DNA from: Segetibacter sp.
Lineage (GTDB): Bacteria; Bacteroidota; Bacteroidia; Chitinophagales; Chitinophagaceae
Reading direction: 5' to 3'
DNA length: 64,000 nucleotides
Assembly (NCBI RefSeq): GCF_025963695.1
Contig: NZ_JAOQAH010000097.1
Span: forward strand, 58,087 to 122,086
Made by a program: the position numbers and the translations under genes. Shown one piece after another: positions 50,250-59,494 of this stretch. The notes under the pieces were generated by a model that saw only the letters and a program-made list of their open reading frames with translations, did no database searches and was not told the DNA's origin. Numbering within the stretch: the stretch's first letter is position 1; every line of letters begins with the position of its first letter.

Positions 50250-51131
50250 CTATACAAGGTTCTTCTTAATGTAAGTAATACTTTTTGTTATGCTGTCAAA
50301 CGGATTTCCGGGGGTCGTATCCTGTTCAACAAAAAAGTATTTCATTCCTGCTTTATCAGCCTGTTTAAAAATTCTTTTAAAATCAATTGAACCATTACCC
50401 ACTTCTGTAAATGCCTTAGCCGGGGTTTTGTCCATATCTTTTACATGAAACAAAGGAAACCTGCCGGGGTGCTGGTTGATCAATTCAACGGGGTCTTTAC
50501 CTGCTTTGCTAACCCAGTACAAATCCATTTCCATCTTAACCAGGTTTTTATCAGTCTTTAAAAGAACGTCGTACGGAAGGGTTGAGCCCTGGGCTTGAAA
50601 CTCAAAATCATGATTGTGATAACACAACTGTATTCCTGACTTTTTGCAACGTTCTCCTGCCTTGTTCAACGCATCTGCTACAACCTTATAATGATCTATA
50701 CCGCCACGCTCTGCGTCCGACAAATAAGCACAAACCATGTACTTAATACCCACCTTAGCAGCATCGTCTACCGCTCTGTCCCATTCTGACAACATTGTAC
50801 CTTTTTGAATTTGCCCGTTCTCCTTTTCTTTACCCAGGCGATAGTGGGCACTTGGCATAATTAATCCGTGCTGCTTCAAAACCTTTAAAAAAGCTGCAGG
50901 ATCCATACCATAAAACTTCTGTGTTCCGGTATAGGTTGCACCCTCTAAAGAGTTGTAACCAATTGAAGCGACTTTAGCAAGTGTGCCAACAGGATCTTTC
51001 TGCATGGCATCGCGAACAGTGTATAGCTGTAGCCCGATATAGTTCGTTTTCTTATCGAAGTAAGGAGGTTTAATAAAAGCGCCTGCTGTAAGAAGCGAAC
51101 CCGATTTAATGAAGGAACGTCTGGATGACAT
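50250..51131 (-). CDS. Tat-exported sugar phosphate isomerase/epimerase-type TIM-barrel protein
   Basis: 293 residues. Tat signal MSSRRSFIKSGSLLTAGAFIKP without a lipobox. The barrel: NYIGLQLYTVRDAMQKDPVGTLAKVASIGYNSLEGATY, GIQLCYHNHDFEFQAQG, LVKMEMDLYWVSKAGKDPVELI, RFPLFHVKDMDKTPAKAFTEVGNGSIDFKRIF, YFFVEQDTTPG. It is paralogous to the protein at 46145 but is not a lipoprotein, and is separated from the TolB-like gene by repeat copy E. Confidence 0.88.
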   Translation of the reverse strand: MSSRRSFIKSGSLLTAGAFIKPPYFDKKTNYIGLQLYTVRDAMQKDPVGTLAKVASIGYNSLEGATYTGTQKFYGMDPAAFLKVLKQHGLIMPSAHYRLGKEKENGQIQKGTMLSEWDRAVDDAAKVGIKYMVCAYLSDAERGGIDHYKVVADALNKAGERCKKSGIQLCYHNHDFEFQAQGSTLPYDVLLKTDKNLVKMEMDLYWVSKAGKDPVELINQHPGRFPLFHVKDMDKTPAKAFTEVGNGSIDFKRIFKQADKAGMKYFFVEQDTTPGNPFDSITKSITYIKKNLV

Positions 51132-51672
51132 GCTGATCGTTATTAAGATGTTATTAAAGAGTAAATTTCTTTAATAAAAGTAACCCATTAGCAGCATTAA
51201 AAATTATGGAAAGACTATTTGTTATGTAAACAGGTTCGAAGCAGAACATGGGTAATGATGTTGGTAGTATTACTAGTTAAAGCTTTCTGCACGCCATAAG
51301 CTTAAAGATTACGTTTGCCGCCTGATGACTTACTAATTAAAAGTACAAGAGAGTGACACAACAATGTTGAGTAAAAATGGTAAGCTGGTAAACAAAAAAT
51401 TCAAATTCCCTTTGCTAAACAAATAGAAACTTCTGATATTTTATTTGATGCCTCAAAAGAATTGAAACAACAAAGAATAATTATGCAAAAATCAAAAGCG
51501 CTTCGATTAGGGCTTCTATCCATCTTTGTCTAATCAACTATTTTTATAGGAAATTTTTTTAGCCATCTTGCCTTTAATTCAATTTCATGTAATTTCACGG
51601 CTCAAAAATTAACGCTTAACTCTTTACCGTGTAAAGGCATCCGGGTTAAGACGTTCAGCAAAATATATAAGT
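51132..51672. other. Intergenic region upstream of pdhC
   Basis: 541 bp, no gene seen. Contains dispersed repeat copy C (51343-51393). No clear promoter element recognised. Confidence 0.5.
51343..51393 (+). repeat. 50-bp dispersed repeat, copy C
   Basis: GTACAAGAGAGTGACACAAC at the left and GTAAGCTGGTAAAC at the right end, about 51 nt. Confidence 0.8.
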
Positions 51673-53445
51673 ATGGCCGAACCGATATTAATGCCCAGGT
51701 TGAGCGATACCATGACAGAAGGTGTAATAGCTGCATGGCATAAAAACGTAGGAGATACAGTAAAGAAAGGCGATTTACTGGCCGAGATAGAAACGGATAA
51801 AGCTACCATGGAATTGGAAAGCTACCAGGAGGGCGTATTGTTGCATAGAGGTGCGCCCGATGGTCAGAAATTACAGGTAAACGATTTATTAGCGATTATT
51901 GGTAAACAGGGAGAAGATGTAGCTGCATTGGTTGCTCAACATGCAGGTGTTAATGGACAAGTTACTCAGGAACCAACACCGCCGGAGCAACAACCTACTC
52001 CCGCTGCACCTGCACCTGCGGCACCTGCACCTGCGGCAGCAGCAGAACCTGCTGCACCTCAATCAGCAGGTGTAAGCACTCAGCCTTTGGACCTTGCAAA
52101 TATGGAGGAAGTGGTGCTGATGCCAAGGTTAAGTGATACAATGACAGAAGGCGTAATAGCTGCATGGCAAAAAAACATTGGCGATACAGTTAAGAAAGGT
52201 GAAGTGTTGGCTGAGATTGAAACGGACAAGGCTACGATGGAGCTTGAAAGTTATAAAAACGGAACGTTGTTGTACCAGGGAGCTAAGCCTGGAGAAAAAA
52301 TTCAGGTAAATGACCTGCTTTGTATAATAGGTGACGCAGGAATGAATATAGACGCTATCGTTGCAGCATCGAAAGGTGGTGCCGCGCCATCTGCACAGCC
52401 TGAGGCTGCTGCTCAAACGCAGACTTCAACAGCGCCACAACCGGCAACAGCTCCACCACAAATGGAAGTAGTAAACGAAGGTCGGATCATCGCCTCTCCA
52501 CTAGCGAAAAAACTTGCTGAAGAAAAAGGTGTTGACTTACGCTTTGTAAAGGGTTCCGGTGATAATGGAAGAATTGTGAAACAAGATATAGATGGGTTTA
52601 GTCCGGCCCAACAACAGGAACCTGTACAACCGCAAACTGCACCACAAGCGCAACCAGTTGCAGCACCACAACCTGAAGCAAAGCAACCAGCGGCGATAGA
52701 ACCTGCTGCAAAAGCAGCAGAAACCAAACCACAAGCAGCACCTGCAGCTTCTGGAATAGGACAAGTAAGTTTCGATGAAGTTCCGGTTTCACAAATGCGC
52801 AAGACCATTGCCCGTCGACTTGCTGAAAGTAAGTTTTCTGCTCCCCACTTCTACCTTACGATGAGCATTGATATGGACCAGGCTGTTCAAACACGGGTAA
52901 AGCTAAATGAACTTTCTCCTGTTAAAATCAGCTTTAATGATATGGTTCTAAAAGCTACGGCAGTGGCTCTTAAGCAGCATCCCAAAGTTAATAGTAGCTG
53001 GTTAGGAGATAAGATTCGCATTAATCATCATGTAAATATTGGTGTGGCGGTTGCTGTAGACGAAGGTTTACTGGTACCGGTAGTTCGGTTTGCAGATGCA
53101 AAAGGGTTGAGCCAAATTTCTGTTGAAGTAAAACAGTTTGCGCAAAAAGCAAAAGACAAAAAGTTGCAGCCGGCCGATTGGGAAGGAAGCACATTTACCA
53201 TTAGTAATTTGGGAATGTTTGGTATAGATGAATTTACAGCTATCATCAATCCTCCGGATGCTTGTATTTTGGCGATTGGAGGAATATCGCAGGTACCGGT
53301 GGTTAAAAACGGACAGGTCGTTCCGGGAAATGTGATGAAAGTGACGCTAAGTTGCGATCACCGCGTTGTTGACGGAGCCTCTGGTGCTGCCTTCTTACAA
53401 ACTCTAAAGAGCTTGTTGGAAGAACCTTTGAGAATGCTAGTGTAG
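51673..53445 (+). CDS. pdhC: Pyruvate dehydrogenase E2 (dihydrolipoamide acetyltransferase) with two lipoyl domains
   Basis: 590 residues. Two tandem lipoyl domains (about 1-80 and 143-225) carry near-identical EIETDKATMELESY with lipoyl lysines Lys43 and Lys186. They are joined by Pro/Ala/Glu-rich linkers. A peripheral subunit-binding domain follows (IIASPLAKKLAEEKGVDLRFVKGSGDNGRIVKQDI), then a third linker and the catalytic domain from about residue 360. Its active site is CDHRVVDG (His563, Asp567). No E1 or E3 gene is adjacent, so E1 must lie elsewhere. A terminator follows. Confidence 0.95.
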   Translation: MAEPILMPRLSDTMTEGVIAAWHKNVGDTVKKGDLLAEIETDKATMELESYQEGVLLHRGAPDGQKLQVNDLLAIIGKQGEDVAALVAQHAGVNGQVTQEPTPPEQQPTPAAPAPAAPAPAAAAEPAAPQSAGVSTQPLDLANMEEVVLMPRLSDTMTEGVIAAWQKNIGDTVKKGEVLAEIETDKATMELESYKNGTLLYQGAKPGEKIQVNDLLCIIGDAGMNIDAIVAASKGGAAPSAQPEAAAQTQTSTAPQPATAPPQMEVVNEGRIIASPLAKKLAEEKGVDLRFVKGSGDNGRIVKQDIDGFSPAQQQEPVQPQTAPQAQPVAAPQPEAKQPAAIEPAAKAAETKPQAAPAASGIGQVSFDEVPVSQMRKTIARRLAESKFSAPHFYLTMSIDMDQAVQTRVKLNELSPVKISFNDMVLKATAVALKQHPKVNSSWLGDKIRINHHVNIGVAVAVDEGLLVPVVRFADAKGLSQISVEVKQFAQKAKDKKLQPADWEGSTFTISNLGMFGIDEFTAIINPPDACILAIGGISQVPVVKNGQVVPGNVMKVTLSCDHRVVDGASGAAFLQTLKSLLEEPLRMLV

Positions 53446-53460
53446 AACCGACTTATAGAA

Positions 53461-53500
53461 TTAATAAAAAAGGCGAGACTAAGTCTCGCTTTTTTTATTA
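53461..53500. terminator. Terminator after pdhC
   Basis: Hairpin GCGAGA-CTAAG-TCTCGC flanked by A- and T-runs. It abuts the decayed gene on the other strand, whose last remnant codon (stop at 53498-53500) lies inside its tail. Confidence 0.8.
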
Positions 53501-54449
53501 TAGCCAATGCCAAATCTCGCCAATAGCTGAATTTTCCAGAACAACACTGGCATTCCACGCTTTGCCATCATCTGAATAGGTTAGATAAGGAGTTGTTCCC
53601 GGTCCCCCTGCCCGATTTCCTAGTGCTAAAAATATGTTTATAACCTACAAGATGCTTTCCATTTTTTAAGGTAACTGCATCAGTTTCCGGGTTGCTGTTA
53701 GGTAGCTATGATTTACTAACGTGGTCCAGCTATCACCTTTATCGAAGGACCATACCTCATTATTGCCCTGTTTTCGCTACGCGCAAGTATTTGCAATCTT
53801 CCGTCTCTATGAACCAGGATGCCGGGCCGAGTCGCGCTAATCGATTTGCCATCATTAATAGCTCCCCCATCTTCCATCACTTACCAAAATTGTCTGAATT
53901 TCGAAGTGCACCTGCCATCCCTTACCTTCCTTGCTTGACGTGGCAATTAAACGGTGCTTGCCCACCTGAGCAGTTTGTTTTTCACCGGTCCTATAAAACC
54001 CTTCAGGCAATGCCTTTGCTTCTCGCCATGTCATACCGTTGTCTTTAGGGGTTTTCACCCCTCCTTTCAAGGTGGAAGGGCTGGGACCAATCTTATAAAA
54101 CAACCATTAATCACCGCGAGGTATTTGGTATAGAACCGGGTTCCAGGTGGGGTAGCGAAGCGAACTGCATTGAATTCCATTAGCGACCGAAACTCGAGCT
54201 GTCCATTTCTTACCTTCTTTTCTGCAAACATAAATTTTTACGTCAGCATTTCTTTCCCTTGTGCCCCTAAAGAAGCCTGTAACCAACCCCTTAGGCCTTT
54301 CTACAATGGTATCTGCATGACATGCTGAAAAAGGAGCAGCATCATAGATCAATTCATCTTCAACCATTCCACTTTTAAAGTGCGGTGGTTGGGCCATTAA
54401 AAAATTAAGACTTGTATGAAGGCTCAATTGCAACAAAAAACTTTCTCAT
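53498..54449 (-). pseudogene. Decayed sialidase/BNR-repeat glycosidase-like gene
   Basis: Minus-strand remnants in several frames join into one secreted sialidase-like protein. Start MRKFF at 54449, then a frameshift in a T-run into LLQLSLHTSLNFL. Next are LIYDAAPFSACHADTIVERPKG, VKIYVCRKEGKKWTA, RYPTWNPVLYQIP and an in-frame TAA at 54107-54109. The same frame resumes with LFYKIGPSPST and TPKDNGMTWREAKALPEGF. After another shift come NDGKSISATRPGILVHRDGR and LQILARSENRAI. Then SFDKGDSWTTLV, TDAVTLKNGKHLVGY, AGGPGTTP and SDDGKAWNASVVLENS. Three Asp-box-type motifs (KDNGMTW, FDKGDSW, SDDGKAW) support the family. At least one nonsense codon and about four frameshifts are needed, and the C-terminus is missing. 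Confidence 0.8.
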
Positions 54450-54721
54450 AGTCTTCAGGTATTTGAGCTAATAATTCGGGTTTTAAAAATTGTTAATCGA
54501 CAATTTTTGGGGCTCTATTCATTTTTCTAAATGTATGTTTTTGCTTGAATAGTGTTATTGTCAAAGTGTTACTTAGTAAAGCGAACAAAGATTAGCTGAG
54601 AAAAAGGCAGCCCCCTTTTTATAAATTTCAGTTCTTTCATTTATTTAAAAAAAGCCTTCTTTAAACTTGCAATCGTTGGCACGTTAAATTATCTTTAAGA
54701 GAAGCTTTTAAAAGTTTTTAT

Positions 54722-54910
54722 ATGATACTATTTTTCACTTTTTTACTAATGTTTATATCCTCCGCGTCTCTTATCCTATACTTTAACCATCTTACACAAA
54801 TTAATGAACAAGAAACGAAAAGGATGGCCATTCAAAGCAAGTTTCGAACTCGTTTACAAAATGTAAAATTGGAGGAGGTGGACAAGCATTTATTAGTAAA
54901 AGCCTGCTAA
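54722..54910 (+). CDS. 62-aa hypothetical membrane protein
   Basis: One N-terminal hydrophobic helix (ILFFTFLLMFISSASLILYF) followed by a 40-residue basic amphipathic tail (ETKRMAIQSKFRTRLQNVKLEEVDKHLLVKAC). No family recognised. Plausible start ATG at 54722. It lies alone after a decayed gene, so it could be chance, but the helix-plus-tail layout is protein-like. Confidence 0.45.
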   Translation: MILFFTFLLMFISSASLILYFNHLTQINEQETKRMAIQSKFRTRLQNVKLEEVDKHLLVKAC

Positions 54911-55230
54911 TTCGAAACACCTTCTATTTTTTCCAATAGTTAATCCGGTTTTAATAGCAAAAATAAAAGGCTGTCCTGACACGTATATTTCACTTATTAA
55001 TGAGTGAATACAATTAAAGTAATCACCTATCGTATAGAAGTTTAAATCTAAGTCTCCTGTATTTCTTCATTTATCCTTTTCGTATTTTTTAATTAAGCTG
55101 GTGTTATTATAAAGCTTTTACGAAGTAATGAGGATAACTTTCTGTTGCTTCTGCAACTATTATTTCAGACCTTTAAATAAGGTATTAGAATTAAAAGATG
55201 CTGATTGATGTTGCTAAAGTAAGCTTGCTG
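54911..55230. other. Intergenic region
   Basis: 320 bp, AT-rich; nothing recognised. Confidence 0.4.
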
Positions 55231-55674
55231 ATGAAAAAAAGGCTTATTTATCCTTTATTGCTTTCTATAACGATCTCCTGCGTTGATGAAGTAGGTGTTA
55301 ATCACGTTTCTACGGATTATTCTAAAAACGTAGATACTCGCCCTGCTAAGCCAGCAGATTCTCCTAAAGTTTCAAATGAGATTCACTTAGCTTCCAGGCC
55401 AATAGACGATTATACCCATGTTGAGGCAATAGTAATGGCTAAAGAATTTGTAACCAAAAAGCTCAATATTTTACCCCCTCCAATTTTCGACAATTCTGAC
55501 TTGGATTGGATAAAACTGAAACACAACGTTTATAAAATTACATCTGCAGTTGAGGCAGATGATGCTAATTGTATAAGACGCAGGTATAATTGGGTTGTAA
55601 AGCTTAAATACAAAAATGGGGATTGGACTGATAAAAATAACTGGACGGTAATAGATATGCAAATTAGCAAATAA
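55231..55674 (+). CDS. Hypothetical lipoprotein
   Basis: 147 residues from MKKRLIYPLLLSITISC (ATG at 55231, lipidation Cys17), preferred over an upstream in-frame ATG at 55198 because it gives a clean lipoprotein signal. The mature part has a short Pro/Ser linker and an alpha+beta domain (VEAIVMAKEFVTKKLNILPPP, YNWVVKLKYKNGDWTDKNNWTVIDMQI) resembling small secreted NTF2/cystatin-like folds in its final strands. Family not recognised. Confidence 0.65.
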   Translation: MKKRLIYPLLLSITISCVDEVGVNHVSTDYSKNVDTRPAKPADSPKVSNEIHLASRPIDDYTHVEAIVMAKEFVTKKLNILPPPIFDNSDLDWIKLKHNVYKITSAVEADDANCIRRRYNWVVKLKYKNGDWTDKNNWTVIDMQISK

Positions 55675-56305
55675 GGAAAGCCAGATGAAAACTGTAGTGA
55701 TAAAATTGAGTGTTAATGGCGTGTTTTCATTTCCGTAGAGGGATATCACTAATTACTATATCTCTTTTCAAAATCTCTATCTCCCCTAATCAAATCGGCA
55801 CTGACCTTTTCAATAACTACGTTGTGCAATCAAAAGATGACTCCATACGTTATTAGAAATTGAATTTTAATGTAACGACTGTAAAAGATCCTAACAATTC
55901 ATATACCCCTGGGCATAAGCGGCAAAAGCAGTCGCACTACTTTTATGAAAGCTGCAAGCAGCATAAGTATAAGCAACAATAACTAGTGAACTCTTTAGTT
56001 ATTTCTTACGACATTACGTCAACACTTCATACCCATCAAATTCTTCCCATAAACACTGTTCATATAAATGGTAAAAGGTAAGAAAGGCCTGATAAAAAAT
56101 ATATTAACGAACGGATTGCGACGCAAGGATGATCAATCGGGTTACTTCGGCCTGACCATAAATACAATTATCGAGATCATTTGATTAAATAGCTTTAAAA
56201 GCACATTGTTCTTCGTGTACCAATAATACAGTACCAGCCCTCATTTATCCCACAAGCGCCAACGAATGATATTGGTAATAAAATGGGGGTTATCTTGCTT
56301 TTACC
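55675..56305. other. Gene-poor intergenic region
   Basis: 631 bp without a supportable gene. Contains a divergent dispersed repeat copy L (56104-56157). No promoter or RNA element recognised. Confidence 0.5.
56104..56157 (+). repeat. Dispersed repeat, copy L (divergent GCGACGCAAG form)
   Basis: GAACGGATTGCGACGCAAGG at the left end and TTCGGCCTGACC at the right. It resembles copies J and K more than A-F. Confidence 0.55.
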
Positions 56306-57568
56306 ATGAACAACGTTTTCACACAAAGACTGGTCGCCCATGTTTCCCTGGTGATTTTATGCATGTCGCTTTGTCTACCAGCATTTCCTCAACCTAAAGG
56401 AGCCAATGAAAAAGGTTGGCGAATTGCATTACAACGAAAGGACGGCAAGCGGATTATCTTTCAATTAGAAAAAGCCAGGATGCAAGGCAAAAATGCATTA
56501 GTAGTGGTGAATGCCGGAGAAAAAATAAAAGTGACGGAGGTTACATCGGTTAAAGACTCTTTATTTTTTACTATGCCGGCTTTTGAAGCAAATTTTAGGG
56601 TTAAGGTGGAGGCTAATGGCAATTTGACGGGAACCTTTATAAAAGGCATTTCAACTGGTGTGCAGTATTGGCCGGTGTTTGGAAGGGCCAATGATTTGGT
56701 AAGATTTAAAGCAACGCAGGGAAATGCAAAAAGTAATATCTCGGGCAAATGGAATGTTAGCATTACCAGGCCAAATGGCACAATTAGAAAAGCAGTGGGC
56801 GTATTTCACCAGCAAGGCAACCGGCTTACGGGTAGCTTTCTTACACCCTCCGCAGATTATCGCTACCTGGATGGAATTGTGACCGGTGACTCTATCTTGC
56901 TTTCAAGCTTTGATGGAGACAATGCCCGTTTGTTTGAGGCAAAAATTGATATAAAGAACAATAGCTTAAATGGCGTTTTTTATAACGGCTATGATGCTAG
57001 CGAAGTGTGGACAGCAACAAAAGACTCTACTATTTCGTTGCCCGAAATGAACGATCCAACCAAATTGCGCCATGGCTACACCCGATTAGATTTTACTTTT
57101 AACGACCTGAATGGTAATCCGGTATCAATAAAGGATGAAAAGTATAAGAACAAAGTGGTGATAGTACAGCTTATGGGTAGCTGGTGTGCCAATTGCCTGG
57201 ACGAGACCAGGTTTTTGAGTGGCTATTATAAGCAAAATAAAATGAAAGGCATTGAGGTTATTGCATTAGCATATGAATACACGAGTGATCTGGAGCGTTC
57301 CAGAAAAAGTATTGAGAAGTTCAAAAAATTGTTTGATGTGGAGTACCCCATGCTGAATACCGGTGTAACTGCGAGTGATGATAAGAAAGGAGAAAAAACA
57401 CTCCCTCAGCTTACTGCTATTAAATCGTTTCCTACCACCGTGTTCATTGATAAAAAAGGTACCGTTAGAGATATACACACTAATTTTTACGGTCCGGGTA
57501 GCGGCGAATATTATGATCTTTCAAAGAAACGTTTAATTGATACAGTTAATCGTTTGCTTAAGGAGTAG
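56306..57568 (+). CDS. Secreted TlpA-like thiol-disulfide oxidoreductase
   Basis: 420 residues with a signal peptide (VAHVSLVILCMSLCLPAFPQ). The N-terminal ~250 residues are a beta-rich domain (YWPVFGRANDLVRFKA, GKWNVSITRPNG, LTGSFLTPSADYRYLDGIV) of unknown role. The C-terminal 160 residues are a TlpA/AhpC-TSA thioredoxin fold: KVVIVQLMGSWCANCLDETRFLSGYY with the redox pair Cys294/Cys297 in WCANC, IEVIALAYEYTSDLERS, and the cis-Pro in SFPTTVFIDKKG. It probably reduces periplasmic disulfides. Confidence 0.88.
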   Translation: MNNVFTQRLVAHVSLVILCMSLCLPAFPQPKGANEKGWRIALQRKDGKRIIFQLEKARMQGKNALVVVNAGEKIKVTEVTSVKDSLFFTMPAFEANFRVKVEANGNLTGTFIKGISTGVQYWPVFGRANDLVRFKATQGNAKSNISGKWNVSITRPNGTIRKAVGVFHQQGNRLTGSFLTPSADYRYLDGIVTGDSILLSSFDGDNARLFEAKIDIKNNSLNGVFYNGYDASEVWTATKDSTISLPEMNDPTKLRHGYTRLDFTFNDLNGNPVSIKDEKYKNKVVIVQLMGSWCANCLDETRFLSGYYKQNKMKGIEVIALAYEYTSDLERSRKSIEKFKKLFDVEYPMLNTGVTASDDKKGEKTLPQLTAIKSFPTTVFIDKKGTVRDIHTNFYGPGSGEYYDLSKKRLIDTVNRLLKE

Positions 57569-57789
57569 CTGTAAGGGAATACAATATGCTCCTGGCTCTT
57601 CCGCACTTTCTGTAAGTAGCCATCCCGAAGGGCCGTTAATGTTGCGCAGGATAATCACACAGGTAAATGCAAACATGGGGATTGTCGCTTCCTTCGATTG
57701 TGCCATGAATGAAATGTCCGAGGAAAGAGAAAATTAGAAATTATGTAACAATTGATGGGGGCCAAAGGGCCGACAGTGTAACTAGCAAT

Positions 57790-57827
57790 AAACAATAAAG
57801 CCTCAACTAATTGAGGCTTTATTGTTT
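57790..57827 (+). terminator. Terminator after the TlpA-like gene
   Basis: Perfect 17-bp stem AAACAATAAAGCCTCAA / TTGAGGCTTTATTGTTT, loop CTAA. It lies 220 bp past the stop, immediately before the convergent tRNA gene, and may end both transcripts. Confidence 0.75.
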
Positions 57828-57842
57828 GTACTTTTAACTCTG

Positions 57843-57915
57843 TGGTGTGAGCCGGGATCGAACCGGCGACACAAGGATTTTCAGTCCTTTGCTCTACCGA
57901 CTGAGCTACCGCACC
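57843..57915 (-). tRNA. tRNA-Phe (GAA)
   Basis: 73-nt cloverleaf on the minus strand. D-stem GCTC/GAGC, anticodon stem AAGGA/TCCTT with loop CTGAAAA (anticodon GAA), variable loop GTGTC, T-arm GCCGG-TTCGATC-CCGGC, and discriminator A. The acceptor stem GGTGCGG/TCACACC has a C5-A68 mismatch and a G7-U66 wobble. The 3' CCA is not encoded. Confidence 0.93.
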
Positions 57916-58027
57916 ATCCTATCCTATCTTCCCGATCAGTTCCTTTCGGGCTGCAAATATAAGGGGTTATTTAAAATGTCAAAATTAAAAATTCTTTTCT
58001 CTTAAAAAAAATAGTCACTGTTTAATA

Positions 58028-59464
58028 TTAAAACTCGCAGTTCTTCGGTGTCCTTGCAAAAGGAATTACATCTCTAATGTTAGTCATTCCCGTTACAAAC
58101 TGTACCATACGTTCAAAGCCCAGTCCGAAACCAGCGTGTGGTACAGTACCAAAACGACGTGTATCTAAATAATAACTCATCTCATCACTGGGAATATGCA
58201 TTTCCCTCATTCTTTTTTCAAGACTTTCAAGTCTTTCTTCTCTTTGCGAACCACCAACGATTTCTCCAATACCAGGCGCTAAAATGTCCATAGCGGCTAC
58301 CGTTTTCCCGTCATCGTTAAGCCGCATGTAAAAAGATTTGATATCTTTTGGATATCCAGTTACGATAACCGGTTTTTTAAAATGCTTCTCTACAAGGTAT
58401 CGTTCATGTTCGCTTTGCAAATCTATTCCCCATTTCACCTCATATTTAAACTTCTTCTTTTTATATGCGGGGCTCTCCAATAGAATGTTTATGGCATCCG
58501 TGTAGGTAATCCTTTCAAATTTGTTCTGAATAATAAATTCAAGCTTCTCGATTAAACCAAACTCGCTCCGTTCGGCTTGGGGCTTTTGCCTCTCTTCCTC
58601 GGCTAACCGCTGATCCAAAAACTCGATGTCATCCCGATTGTGATCTATTGCGTATTGAATTAAATACCTAATGAACTCTTCTGCAAGGTTCATATTATCT
58701 TCAATGTCATAAAAAGCCATTTCGGGTTCTATCATCCAAAACTCTGCGAGGTGCCGGGTGGTGTTAGAGTTTTCTGCTCTGAAAGTGGGGCCGAAAGTAT
58801 AAATTTCACTAAAAGCCATTGCGCCTAATTCACCCTCTAATTGACCACTTACAGTAAGGTTGGTACTTTTACCAAAAAAGTCTTCCTTAAAATTGATAGT
58901 TCCATCTTCATTTTTAGGAGGAGCATCAAATGGTAAAGTGGTTACTCTAAACATTTCTCCTGCACCCTCGGCATCTGATGCAGTTATGATGGGTGTATGT
59001 AAATAGACAAAACCTTTATCATTAAAGAACTTATGAGTAGCAAAAGCAAGCGAATGTCTCAGCCGGAACACGGATCCGAAAGTATTGGTACGGAAACGGA
59101 GATGCGCAATTTCACGGAGAAACTCAAGGCTGTGTTTTTTAGGTTGAAGTGGAAACTTTTCTGCATCACAATCACCTAAAATTTCCAAAGAAGAAGCTTT
59201 AACTTCTACTCGCTGTCCTTTTCCAAGAGATACTACAACAGTGCCCGTTACTTTTAATGAAGCTCCTGTTGTTATTCTTTTCAAAGTAGTTTCGTCTAAT
59301 AAACCTAACTCTACAACTACTTGTAAGTTATTGTTGGTACTACCATCATTTAGAGCTATGAATTGATTGTTGCGAAAGGTGCGCACCCACCCCATTACAG
59401 TTACTTCACGCTCTGTATCGTTACTAGCTAACAAATCTTTTACCTTAACCCGTTTATTAAACAT
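58028..59464 (-). CDS. asnS: Asparaginyl-tRNA synthetase
   Basis: 478 residues, class II synthetase of the AspRS/AsnRS group. The OB-fold anticodon domain is VTVMGWVRTFRNNQFIALNDGSTNNNLQVV. The class II core has FLREIAHLRFRTNTFGSVFRLRHSLAFATHKFF, TPIITASDAEGAGEMFRVT, VSGQLEGELGAMAFSEIYTFGPTFRAENSNTTRHLAEFWMIEPEM, and motif 3 GFGLGFERMVQFVTGMTNIRDVIPFARTPKNCEF. A TATCTTTG -7 element lies 23-30 bp upstream. Confidence 0.97.
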   Translation of the reverse strand: MFNKRVKVKDLLASNDTEREVTVMGWVRTFRNNQFIALNDGSTNNNLQVVVELGLLDETTLKRITTGASLKVTGTVVVSLGKGQRVEVKASSLEILGDCDAEKFPLQPKKHSLEFLREIAHLRFRTNTFGSVFRLRHSLAFATHKFFNDKGFVYLHTPIITASDAEGAGEMFRVTTLPFDAPPKNEDGTINFKEDFFGKSTNLTVSGQLEGELGAMAFSEIYTFGPTFRAENSNTTRHLAEFWMIEPEMAFYDIEDNMNLAEEFIRYLIQYAIDHNRDDIEFLDQRLAEEERQKPQAERSEFGLIEKLEFIIQNKFERITYTDAINILLESPAYKKKKFKYEVKWGIDLQSEHERYLVEKHFKKPVIVTGYPKDIKSFYMRLNDDGKTVAAMDILAPGIGEIVGGSQREERLESLEKRMREMHIPSDEMSYYLDTRRFGTVPHAGFGLGFERMVQFVTGMTNIRDVIPFARTPKNCEF

Positions 59465-59486
59465 GTTATTTATTTTATTCGAGCCG

Positions 59487-59494
59487 CAAAGATA
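59487..59494 (-). promoter_or_regulatory. -7 element of asnS (TATCTTTG)
   Basis: Exact TAnnTTTG on the minus strand, 23 bp before the asnS ATG. The -33 TTG is not clear. Confidence 0.5.

Noticed and set aside
52413..52808. Cys/Gly-rich minus-strand frame
   Set aside because: Shadow of the Pro/Ala/Gln-rich linkers of the E2 gene.
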